Made by a program: the position numbers and the translations under genes
NCBI GenBank assembly: GCA_003445735.1
Contig: DMCR01000104.1
Location: forward strand, 1-8,202
Direction: 5' to 3'
Origin: Cryomorphaceae bacterium
GTDB taxonomy: Bacteria; Bacteroidota; Bacteroidia; Flavobacteriales; Schleiferiaceae
Length of the DNA: 8,202 nt
Shown here: in pieces, positions 1 to 5,364 of the stretch
How positions within the stretch are numbered: the stretch's first letter is position 1
Layout of the letters: every line of letters starts with the position of its first letter
The notes under the pieces: generated by a model
Told to the model about the DNA's origin: nothing
Database searches by the model: none
What the model saw: the letters and a program-made list of their open reading frames with translations, nothing else

Positions 1-938
1 AGGACCATATCATTGCCGAAATCGGGTAAATAATACACGGAACTGTTGCCGTGTTCTAATGCGCCAAAGCCTTGGCCGTTCAATTCTCTCAGCGCTTTTA
101 CGATGGTGCCTAGTTTAATCTCAGTGCCTTCCATTAAACCCTGGAATTCGCTGAGGTCCTTGATATAGAAAATAAACGCATAGCGGTCTACGGGAAGGTC
201 GCCGTGCAGGAAGGATTCAATGGCGCCCATACTAAGACGTACCTGCTCGTAGATGTCCTCTGATAATTTTCGTCCGCTCTCGCTAAATACTCCGATGGTG
301 ACTTTTGTCGGGCCCAATTTGAATGAGGTCGTATCCGGCTTCGAGAACATGATGGGGCAATCCAAGAGTTGGTGGTAATCCTTGGCATGGAAGTTTTGGG
401 TGTTGCCATAGGAATAGCCCTTCATCGCACTCAGCCCATAAAGTGAAGGACTCTTTTTGACCTCTAGGGTGATGGGCATTTCCTCGGCACCAGTAAAAAA
501 ACCAAAGTACCCGGCGGCATTGATCAAGAAGTTACGTCCCTCTTGATTGTTCGTTCCAGCCGGTTCAAAAATCTTGTTTTTGCGCACCTTTGAGTCAAAG
601 GAATCGTCCACCCAATACTCGATCTTCTTTGGTTCGCCCTTGATCACATATGTATTCCCCTTCTTTTTCACTTTTAAGGATTTGCTTTCGGCGCCATAGG
701 CTTTGAAGTCTTTGATGAAGCGACCGTAGTCTAAGGTGGCGTAGGTTCCAGGGATAGTTGCGGGAAAGTTAAATTCTGCGCCCGCAATATAATCGCCAAA
801 GTTCATCTTTGTGGCGTCTACCGTAACCTTGACTCTATCGTCCTTGACATTAATGAGGTCTAGGGTGTAGCTGTGATAGCCGGTTTTTTGGCCAACGCAC
901 AACAGTGGAAGTAATAATAGGAGAAGAGTTTTGCGCAT
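1..938 (-). CDS. M61-family peptidase (glycyl aminopeptidase-like), N-terminal part, runs off the left edge
   Basis: This is a partial gene: 312 codons are visible from ATG at 936-938, and the 3' end lies outside the window. A short export signal is seen (M1-R-K, then a leucine-rich core, probable cleavage near Gly16-Gln17), so the protein should be secreted or periplasmic. Cys14 does not sit in a good lipobox, because Leu precedes it. The rest matches the N-terminal beta domain and the start of the catalytic domain of M61 metallopeptidases. Key blocks are 'VKDDRVKVTV' at residues 31-40, PGTY...DYGRF...DF at 63-78, YWVDDSFD at 108-115, and the typical FEPAGTN at 124-130. 'GALEH' at 292-296 is the conserved block that precedes the zinc-binding HExxH in this family. 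The HExxH and the usual C-terminal PDZ domain would lie beyond the edge, so catalytic competence cannot be judged. The gene lies downstream of the rhodopsin on the same strand but is separated by a terminator and 153 bp, so it is probably transcribed on its own. Family call fairly sure; substrate unknown. Confidence 0.85.
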   Translation of the reverse strand, partial: MRKTLLLLLLPLLCVGQKTGYHSYTLDLINVKDDRVKVTVDATKMNFGDYIAGAEFNFPATIPGTYATLDYGRFIKDFKAYGAESKSLKVKKKGNTYVIKGEPKKIEYWVDDSFDSKVRKNKIFEPAGTNNQEGRNFLINAAGYFGFFTGAEEMPITLEVKKSPSLYGLSAMKGYSYGNTQNFHAKDYHQLLDCPIMFSKPDTTSFKLGPTKVTIGVFSESGRKLSEDIYEQVRLSMGAIESFLHGDLPVDRYAFIFYIKDLSEFQGLMEGTEIKLGTIVKALRELNGQGFGALEHGNSSVYYLPDFGNDMV

Positions 939-959
939 GCTTATAGAATTTAGTTCGTC

Positions 960-987
960 CAAAAATACCCCGGCGTGTAGTTTGCAG
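960..987 (-). promoter_or_regulatory. Candidate Bacteroidota-type promoter for the M61 peptidase gene
   Basis: Read on the minus strand, TATTTTTG (960-967) matches all fixed positions of the Bacteroidota -7 box TAnnTTTG. The best -33 candidate is CTG at 985-987, two of three bases of TTG, with a 17-bp spacer. Transcription would begin close to 950, leaving a very short leader before the ATG at 938. No Shine-Dalgarno sequence is visible, as is usual in this phylum. The location just after the rhodopsin terminator fits an independent promoter. The -33 match is weak. Confidence 0.35.
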
Positions 988-1033
988 GTTATCACATTAT
1001 TACCATTAATTATCACGTCGAAAAGGAGGGGGC

Positions 1034-1069
1034 ATAAAATAGAAAGCCCCGCGACCTTGTCGCGGGGCT
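1034..1069 (-). terminator. Intrinsic terminator of the proteorhodopsin gene
   Basis: An 11-bp perfect, GC-rich stem (1045-1055 pairing with 1059-1069, AGCCCCGCGAC) closes a 3-base loop. On the minus strand it is followed directly by a U-rich stretch (TTCTATTTTAT, 1044-1034). It begins 22 bp after the rhodopsin stop codon at 1092-1094. The stem contrasts strongly with its AT-rich surroundings. It should end rhodopsin transcription before the M61 gene. On the plus strand the hairpin is not followed by a T tract, so it is directional. Confidence 0.88.
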
Positions 1070-1091
1070 AACCAACACTCTGAAACTATGA

Positions 1092-1826
1092 TTAAGCCGC
1101 AGCTTCGTCTTTGCTAACTGCCAAAGCGTACACTACGAGACCGAATCCAATTTTGTTCACCGCATCTGCGATGTTGTAGCAAAGGTTCAACAGACCGTCA
1201 TCAGCAGAGCCAATAGACATTCCGAATAAACCACCTTCAGTACCTAAAATGTAACCGATAGGGTAAATAGCCCAACCGACTAATACAAATCTGCGTAACA
1301 AAGAGTTTGCTTTAGCAACTTTACCACCTGCTGCATTAGCAAGTTTAGCAACGTCGCCAGCCCAAACTAACCATACAATGTAGAAGTAAGCAGCACCAGA
1401 GAGTGCTCCCCATACCCACGATTGTGATTGATCAGCGTAGAACGCTTCTCCAATGTAACCCAATACAAGCATTGCTACTGAAGCCAAGATTAGCTTCCAT
1501 AGAATTGCCATTGTACCACCTACTTTCTTAGTAATCAAATAGAATTCAACACACATCAAAGGAACTGTTAAAGTCCAATCGACGTAGCGCAATACTACAG
1601 GACTACCATAAACTGGGTAGTAATCTCTCATGTAGTAGTAGTGAACAGCAGCAATACCTGTGATCAATCCACTTACCAACATAGAGGTTTTCCATTCATC
1701 AGAAACGCGGCTGCGCTCCATGAAGAAGAACACTGACGCGGCAAACATTGCCATATAGCCAGCGAAGAATGTGAACGTTACCGGATCATCGACCGGGAAC
1801 TTCGCTATTTCTAGAAATAGAGACAT
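1092..1826 (-). CDS. Proteorhodopsin, green-light-driven outward proton pump
   Basis: A complete 244-residue, seven-helix microbial rhodopsin. It binds all-trans retinal and should pump protons out of the cell across the inner membrane when lit. In helix C the motif R80-Y-V-D83-W-T-L-T87 ... E94 gives the DTE set of proton-pumping proteorhodopsins: Asp83 proton acceptor, Thr87, and Glu94 donor. It is not the NDQ set of sodium pumps or the NTQ set of chloride pumps. Lys225 in 'DAVNKIGFG' is the retinal Schiff-base lysine, and Asp221 is the second counterion. His62 corresponds to the His that pairs with the acceptor in green proteorhodopsin. Met91 occupies spectral-tuning position 105, which predicts green absorption as in other Bacteroidota. 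Gly140 in helix 5 aligns by eye with the antenna-window glycine of xanthorhodopsin. Start ATG at 1824-1826 begins the usual short N-terminus (MSLFLEIAKF) without a long signal peptide. The gene is divergent from the retinal-synthesis gene at 2035 and ends at a strong terminator. Confidence 0.97.
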   Translation of the reverse strand: MSLFLEIAKFPVDDPVTFTFFAGYMAMFAASVFFFMERSRVSDEWKTSMLVSGLITGIAAVHYYYMRDYYPVYGSPVVLRYVDWTLTVPLMCVEFYLITKKVGGTMAILWKLILASVAMLVLGYIGEAFYADQSQSWVWGALSGAAYFYIVWLVWAGDVAKLANAAGGKVAKANSLLRRFVLVGWAIYPIGYILGTEGGLFGMSIGSADDGLLNLCYNIADAVNKIGFGLVVYALAVSKDEAAA

Positions 1827-1849
1827 GGTGTTAAAAAATTAAAGGTTAT

Positions 1850-1867
1850 AACTACCACTTAACTACC
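1850..1867. repeat. Short direct repeat AACTACC, 11-bp period, in the rhodopsin leader
   Basis: AACTACC occurs at 1850-1856 and again at 1861-1867, one helical turn apart. It lies 24-41 bp upstream of the rhodopsin ATG, within the predicted leader transcript (read as GGTAGTT twice). It may be a tandem protein site or an RNA element. A chance repeat is also possible in a sequence this short. Confidence 0.4.
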
Positions 1868-1880
1868 TCTTATGGGTATT

Positions 1881-1893
1881 GTTCATCACGAAC
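1881..1893. repeat. Imperfect inverted repeat GTTC-N5-GAAC
   Basis: GTTCATCACGAAC has five of six base pairs matching around a central C. It lies between the predicted rhodopsin promoter and its start codon, so a protein bound here could act as a roadblock operator. Function is unknown; size and symmetry are compatible with a dimeric regulator but not diagnostic. Confidence 0.35.
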
Positions 1894-1952
1894 TTAAAAT
1901 TGAGTATAAACACTTATAAAATGCCTTGAAAACTCGATTTTTTCCTCTGAAT

Positions 1953-1982
1953 CAACACTATAAGCATAGTTAGATGAACAAA
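1953..1982 (-). promoter_or_regulatory. Candidate promoter of the proteorhodopsin gene
   Basis: On the minus strand TTTG (1979-1982) is followed after 18 bp by TAGTGTTG (1953-1960). This fits the Bacteroidota pattern TTG-N17-23-TAnnTTTG with one mismatch in the -7 box. Transcription would start near 1946, giving a leader of about 120 nt before the ATG at 1826. The -33 box forms one arm of a perfect 12-bp palindrome (1979-1990). The leader itself carries repeats (see 1850-1893). This is a by-eye match in AT-rich DNA, so it is only a candidate. Confidence 0.35.
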
Positions 1983-1990
1983 AGCTTTTG
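1979..1990. repeat. Perfect 12-bp palindrome CAAAAGCTTTTG in the divergent control region
   Basis: The twelve bases are fully self-complementary. They place a TTTG on each strand pointing outward, one of which is the candidate -33 box of the rhodopsin promoter. This may be an operator, or a shared -33 element. The palindrome is seen directly; the role is inferred. Confidence 0.6.
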
Positions 1991-2020
1991 AAAAATGTTT
2001 CTCTATTTATAAAAGGTATA

Positions 2021-2035
2021 ATGTACATTTTATAA
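2021..2035 (+). CDS. Possible 4-codon leader frame (MYIL) overlapping the start of crtY-blh
   Basis: ATG at 2021 begins a frame of Met-Tyr-Ile-Leu that ends at TAA 2033-2035. The A of that stop codon is the first base of the next ATG (TAATG), the classic layout for termination-reinitiation. AAAAGG at 2011-2016 lies 4 bp ahead of this ATG and is the best Shine-Dalgarno-like sequence near either start. It could raise translation of the downstream gene by coupling. The AT-rich context makes chance occurrence quite possible. Confidence 0.25.
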   Translation: MYIL

Positions 2036-4017
2036 TGATTTACGATTTAGCGCTCATCGGTTTAGGAGCTTCCAATAGTTTATTGCTTTTGGAGTTGCAA
2101 GAGCGCGGAATACTCCAAGATTTGGATGTTTTGATCCTAGAAGCTGAATCAAAATGGAAGAACGATAAGACCTATTGTTTTTGGGGCCATCATCAAGATC
2201 CTATTTTTCCCACATTACGTCCCTTATTATTAAAGGAGTGGTCTAAGCTTGATTTCAATGGTGAGGTGGAGCACATGAAATTCATGCGCTATGGGATGTT
2301 GGAGAGCATCACATTATATGAGCATGCGAAAAAAATCGTCCTGCAATATCCAGGTATTAATCTTGTGCGTGCCCCTCTGACAAGCTTCAAGAGTGAAGCG
2401 GAAGGAGTGGCTGTGTATTCTGAAAATACTAAATGGATGGCTAAACGTGTTTATGACAGTCGCCCACCTGAAATCAAAGAACCAACAGGTCCTTTGGTCT
2501 TGCAAAGTTTTACGGGATGGCGTGTAAAGACGGATTGGCCGAACTGGGATCCATCGCAGTTGGTATTGATGGATTTCAATATTCCTCAAAACGGGTTTAC
2601 TCAATTCATGTATATCCTTCCCATAGATGAACACGAAGCCTTGGTAGAGGTGACACGTTTCGGAAGTGAGGTCTTACCCGATGACTTGGCCATAACTCAT
2701 TTGAAGAGTTACCTCTTTGGATTAGAAGGACCGTATGATGTTATTCATGAAGAACAAGGAGTTATTCCTATGACTCAACATGCTTTGCAGCAGCATCCTG
2801 ACGCTCGAATCATTTCAATGGGCGCAAGGGGAGCTGTTATTAAACCGACTACTGGCTATGGTTTTAAATATATGTATGATCGTGCCAAGGAGTTGGTCGG
2901 CGAGCTCGAGCAAAAAACGGTGATGCGTAAACATCAATTTTGGTATTGGCCCCGTACTGGTATTGGCCGACATTATTTCTATGATCATTTGCTCTTACAT
3001 ATATTGAAGTACAAACCGCAATGGGGTAAGGAGATCTTTACAAAGCTTTTCACGAAACGCACGCACGAAGGGATTTTTGGATTCTTGGATGAGAAGAGTA
3101 CCCTTCGTTGGGAATTAGGCATGTTCGCAGGTCTTCCCATTATGAAGTTTTTGTGGGCCGTGGTTGCTTCCTTCTTCGCATTCTTGCGCACTCGTCCGGC
3201 GCGTTGGGCGCCCATGGCCATGGTACTCACTGCTATGGGATTGCAGGCGACCTTACCGCAATTCGCCCAGCCTATTTCCCTAGCTATTCTTGTTTTTATG
3301 CTGTTTTTAATAGGTATACCACACGGTGCACTGGACGGTTACGGCCATGCCAACGGAATGCGTTTACCGAAGTTCATTTTAAGGTACAGCGGAATCATGG
3401 CTATTGTCTTATTGTTTTGGGCCGCCAGTCCTATTGTTGGATTGCTGGCTTTCATACTTTATAGTGCATGGCATTTCGGAGAAACTGATATGAGAGAGTG
3501 GGGATTGCCGAGTGCTATTTTATCCATGGTTTGGGGAACTATTCTCTTTGCACTGTTGCTATTGCCGCACATGTCTGACGTCAATCTAGTGCTCAGTACG
3601 ATGGGGATTTCAGAAGTAACGATTTCTGAGGGTGCGCTAGTGACTGCATATCGCGCGGCTGCAGCTGCAGGCGTGATTGGAGGCTTGTGGTTTGCCTCTG
3701 TGCCTTGGTTGATATCGATTGCGACGCTGCTGCTGCTCGGGGAGCAATCCTTGGCCATTGCCTTTGGAACCTATTTTATCCTTCAGCACAGCGCCTCGGG
3801 TTGGGATCATCTCAAAAAGTTACATCAATGGTCGCACCTTCAAATGTTCATGCGCGCATTGCCTTTCACTATTGGTGCAGTGGCCTTGTTTTTGTTGATT
3901 TTCCAATTTGACCGTAATTCTCTTTCCCAATGGAGCAGTTACTTCCTGATCTTCCTGAGCGCCCTGAGTTTACCGCACATATACTTTATGTCACGCCTAT
4001 ACCAAAAGCAGGATTAA
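2035..4017 (+). CDS. Fused lycopene beta-cyclase (CrtY) and beta-carotene 15,15'-dioxygenase (Brp/Blh)
   Basis: One uninterrupted 660-residue frame carries two successive enzymes of retinal synthesis. Residues 1 to about 375 match CrtY, which cyclises lycopene to beta-carotene. Seen there are a dinucleotide motif G9-L-G-A-S-N of the CrtY type, DKTYCFW at 44-50, YDSRP at 140-144, QSFTGW at 157-162, LVEVT with Glu205 at the site of the proposed catalytic acid, GVIPM ending at 246, KPTTGYGF at 270-277 and FLDE at 350-353. From about residue 390 to 660 it matches Brp/Blh, a membrane dioxygenase that splits beta-carotene into two retinals. Its histidine motifs are GIPHGALD (His430), SAWHFGE (His480), LQHSASGWDHL (His585, His592) and SLPHI (His648), set among several hydrophobic helices. 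The linker is short, about residues 375-395. ATG 2035 is the start that gives the CrtY N-terminus directly (MIYDLALIG). The gene diverges from proteorhodopsin and should supply its chromophore. Both halves look intact. Either half is confidently recognised; activity of the fused form is inferred. Confidence 0.93.
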   Translation: MIYDLALIGLGASNSLLLLELQERGILQDLDVLILEAESKWKNDKTYCFWGHHQDPIFPTLRPLLLKEWSKLDFNGEVEHMKFMRYGMLESITLYEHAKKIVLQYPGINLVRAPLTSFKSEAEGVAVYSENTKWMAKRVYDSRPPEIKEPTGPLVLQSFTGWRVKTDWPNWDPSQLVLMDFNIPQNGFTQFMYILPIDEHEALVEVTRFGSEVLPDDLAITHLKSYLFGLEGPYDVIHEEQGVIPMTQHALQQHPDARIISMGARGAVIKPTTGYGFKYMYDRAKELVGELEQKTVMRKHQFWYWPRTGIGRHYFYDHLLLHILKYKPQWGKEIFTKLFTKRTHEGIFGFLDEKSTLRWELGMFAGLPIMKFLWAVVASFFAFLRTRPARWAPMAMVLTAMGLQATLPQFAQPISLAILVFMLFLIGIPHGALDGYGHANGMRLPKFILRYSGIMAIVLLFWAASPIVGLLAFILYSAWHFGETDMREWGLPSAILSMVWGTILFALLLLPHMSDVNLVLSTMGISEVTISEGALVTAYRAAAAAGVIGGLWFASVPWLISIATLLLLGEQSLAIAFGTYFILQHSASGWDHLKKLHQWSHLQMFMRALPFTIGAVALFLLIFQFDRNSLSQWSSYFLIFLSALSLPHIYFMSRLYQKQD

Positions 4018-5237
4018 GCTAATTTCTTTTTAAGGGTAATATGGGTGATTTCCGGCCACATTCCGACACGTCCCGGGAAGGCCAAATAGCCAAATCCACG
4101 GTTCACGTGCAAGACCTTACCATCTTCTTCGCGGTAAATACCAGCCCATTTTGGGTATTTCCATTTCACGGGAGACCATTTGATCCATCCAGGAATTTCA
4201 ATGCCAAACTGCATGCCATGAGTATGACCACTTAGGGTGAGGTGCACCTTGTTCGGGTGTTGCTTGACCTTAGCATCAAAATGACTAGGATCGTGGCTCA
4301 ATAACACGGTGAACGCCTCTTTTGGAATTTGTTCCAATGCTTTATCTAGATCTCCGTAAGGCTTGAAGGGAGGCAATCCCCAATTCTCAACACCTGCGAG
4401 GTAAATACGCTGTCCATTGCGTTCGAAATATCGGCTTTCATTCAGCAGCAGGTCCATACCCATCTCCTTCTGAATGTCCTTGAGTCGATTGAGATTCGCC
4501 ACCTTGGCTTCTGGGGTAGGGAACTTCCAATAATCGCCATAGTCGTGGTTGCCAAGAATGGAGAAGATGCCCAATTTCCCTTTTAATCGTTGGAAGGTTG
4601 GGACCCAAGGCTCGGCTTCATCAGCGATGTTGTTGACCATATCTCCGGTGAACACTATGGCATCCGCACCAAGCTCAGTGACCATGTCTATCCCGTATTG
4701 TACTTTTTCTTGGTTGTCGAATGAACCGCTGTGGATATCTGAAATCTGTGTGATGGTGAATCCGTCAAAGGCATCCGGTAAGTCCTCATATTCTAAGGTA
4801 TGGCTTATGACGCGGTATCGGTAACGCCCCTTCCAAATACCGTCTAGGATTCCCAAGAAAGGTATTGCGGCGAGTCCGAGCGCAATTTTTGAGATAAAGG
4901 CGCGGCGTTCAGGGAGTAGTGCGGGTTGGGTAGTAAATAATCGGATCGCGAAATGAATGATTCTCGAGATATCTTCAATAAAGAGAGGGATGGTGGCCAT
5001 GAGTTTTGGGATGGCCAAAAGGATGGAACCGCCGAAAAGTATACCTCCTATTTTAAAATCTACCTTGCCGTTCAACATCAACGCGGTGACTATGAGGCTC
5101 AGAACCACGTAAGCTACCGTGATACCCCAGTAAATCCAGGGGGTGGCAGAGCTTTTAAAAACGGCCCGGAAGGCTTGGTAGGCGTAAAGATCTATGGCGA
5201 GAACTAGACCTAAAGTAAACAGTATGCGAAAGATCAT
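4014..5237 (-). CDS. Membrane-anchored calcineurin-like metallophosphoesterase (YkuE/YaeI-like)
   Basis: A 407-residue protein from ATG 5235-5237. Residues 1 to about 135 hold four hydrophobic segments (about 3-20, 34-55, 63-87 and 115-131), which anchor it in the membrane. Arg111-Arg112 before the last segment resembles a twin-arginine signal but is internal. The catalytic domain follows and has the full two-metal set: D167-I-H169, G198-D199, G-N230-H231-D232, His315 in LLSHDP, and G-H338-T-H340. It should hydrolyse phosphomono- or phosphodiester bonds. Some relatives act on lipid head groups or phosphodiesters, but the substrate here cannot be named. An upstream TTG at 5264 would add nine residues with cysteine and histidine but no domain, so the ATG is preferred. 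The gene ends inside the stop codon of crtY-blh and diverges from polA. Family call is firm; physiological role is unknown. Confidence 0.92.
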   Translation of the reverse strand: MIFRILFTLGLVLAIDLYAYQAFRAVFKSSATPWIYWGITVAYVVLSLIVTALMLNGKVDFKIGGILFGGSILLAIPKLMATIPLFIEDISRIIHFAIRLFTTQPALLPERRAFISKIALGLAAIPFLGILDGIWKGRYRYRVISHTLEYEDLPDAFDGFTITQISDIHSGSFDNQEKVQYGIDMVTELGADAIVFTGDMVNNIADEAEPWVPTFQRLKGKLGIFSILGNHDYGDYWKFPTPEAKVANLNRLKDIQKEMGMDLLLNESRYFERNGQRIYLAGVENWGLPPFKPYGDLDKALEQIPKEAFTVLLSHDPSHFDAKVKQHPNKVHLTLSGHTHGMQFGIEIPGWIKWSPVKWKYPKWAGIYREEDGKVLHVNRGFGYLAFPGRVGMWPEITHITLKKKLA

Positions 5238-5364
5238 TATATCTGTGTGTCTGCATAGGAACAACGGGATTTTGCTCCGATTGTTTTAGGTTACAAAAAT
5301 GGGTAATTGAGACGAAGTCCCTAACTTAACTGCTTCAAATTTTGACAATTCTAACTGGTAATAT
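5238..5364. promoter_or_regulatory. Divergent gap between the metallophosphoesterase and polA
   Basis: This 127-bp gap should carry both outward promoters. The best partial boxes are CATTTTTG on the minus strand (5294-5301) and AAATTTTG on the plus strand (5337-5344), each one base off TAnnTTTG. Neither has a TTG at the expected distance. No hairpin, RNA gene or Shine-Dalgarno sequence was seen before either start. Confidence 0.4.

Larger units (their letters stand above)
1827..2034. promoter_or_regulatory. AT-rich divergent control region between proteorhodopsin and crtY-blh
   Basis: This 208-bp gap must hold the start signals for both the opsin gene (leftward) and the retinal-synthesis gene (rightward), so it is the natural place for joint, perhaps light- or nutrient-linked, control. 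It is clearly richer in A and T than the flanking genes. It holds a perfect 12-bp palindrome (1979-1990), an imperfect GTTC-N5-GAAC inverted repeat (1881-1893), a direct repeat AACTACC with an 11-bp period (1850-1867) and a 10-bp palindrome AATGTACATT (2020-2029). No convincing TAnnTTTG box was found for the rightward gene. No tRNA or known riboswitch fold was recognised. Confidence 0.6.

Noticed and set aside
897..938. Lipoprotein signal in the M61 peptidase (Cys14).
   Set aside because: The residues before the cysteine are Pro-Leu-Leu, lacking the small residue at -1 of a lipobox; a normal signal peptidase I site fits better.
2017..2022. TATAAT sequence resembling a sigma-70 -10 box before crtY-blh.
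   Set aside because: No TTGACA-like box lies about 17 bp upstream (the nearest, TTGAAA, has a 23-bp spacer), it lies only 12 bp from the start codon, and Bacteroidota promoters use a different -7 box.
2020..2029. AATGTACATT palindrome as a B12/light-regulator (MerR/CarH-LitR type) operator.
   Set aside because: Only one TGTACA half-site is seen, with no second copy at a 12-bp spacing; too little to claim a light-regulator site.
3214..3231. Internal ATG codons (Met394, Met396) that could start a separate Blh protein.
   Set aside because: No Shine-Dalgarno or promoter sequence precedes them and the frame is open from CrtY without a break, so one fused product is the simpler reading. A minor internal product cannot be excluded.
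4845..4907. Twin-arginine (Tat) signal in the phosphoesterase (Arg111-Arg112 before a hydrophobic segment).
   Set aside because: It is internal, after three other membrane segments, so it acts more likely as a membrane helix with positive flank than as an N-terminal export signal.
5238..5264. TTG at 5262-5264 as the start of the metallophosphoesterase.
   Set aside because: The extra nine residues (MFLCRHTDI) add no domain and precede an ATG that directly begins the first hydrophobic helix.
5294..5344. Partial TAnnTTTG boxes as promoters of polA and the phosphoesterase.
   Set aside because: Each has one mismatch and no TTG at 17-23 bp; recorded only as weak candidates in the gap entry.
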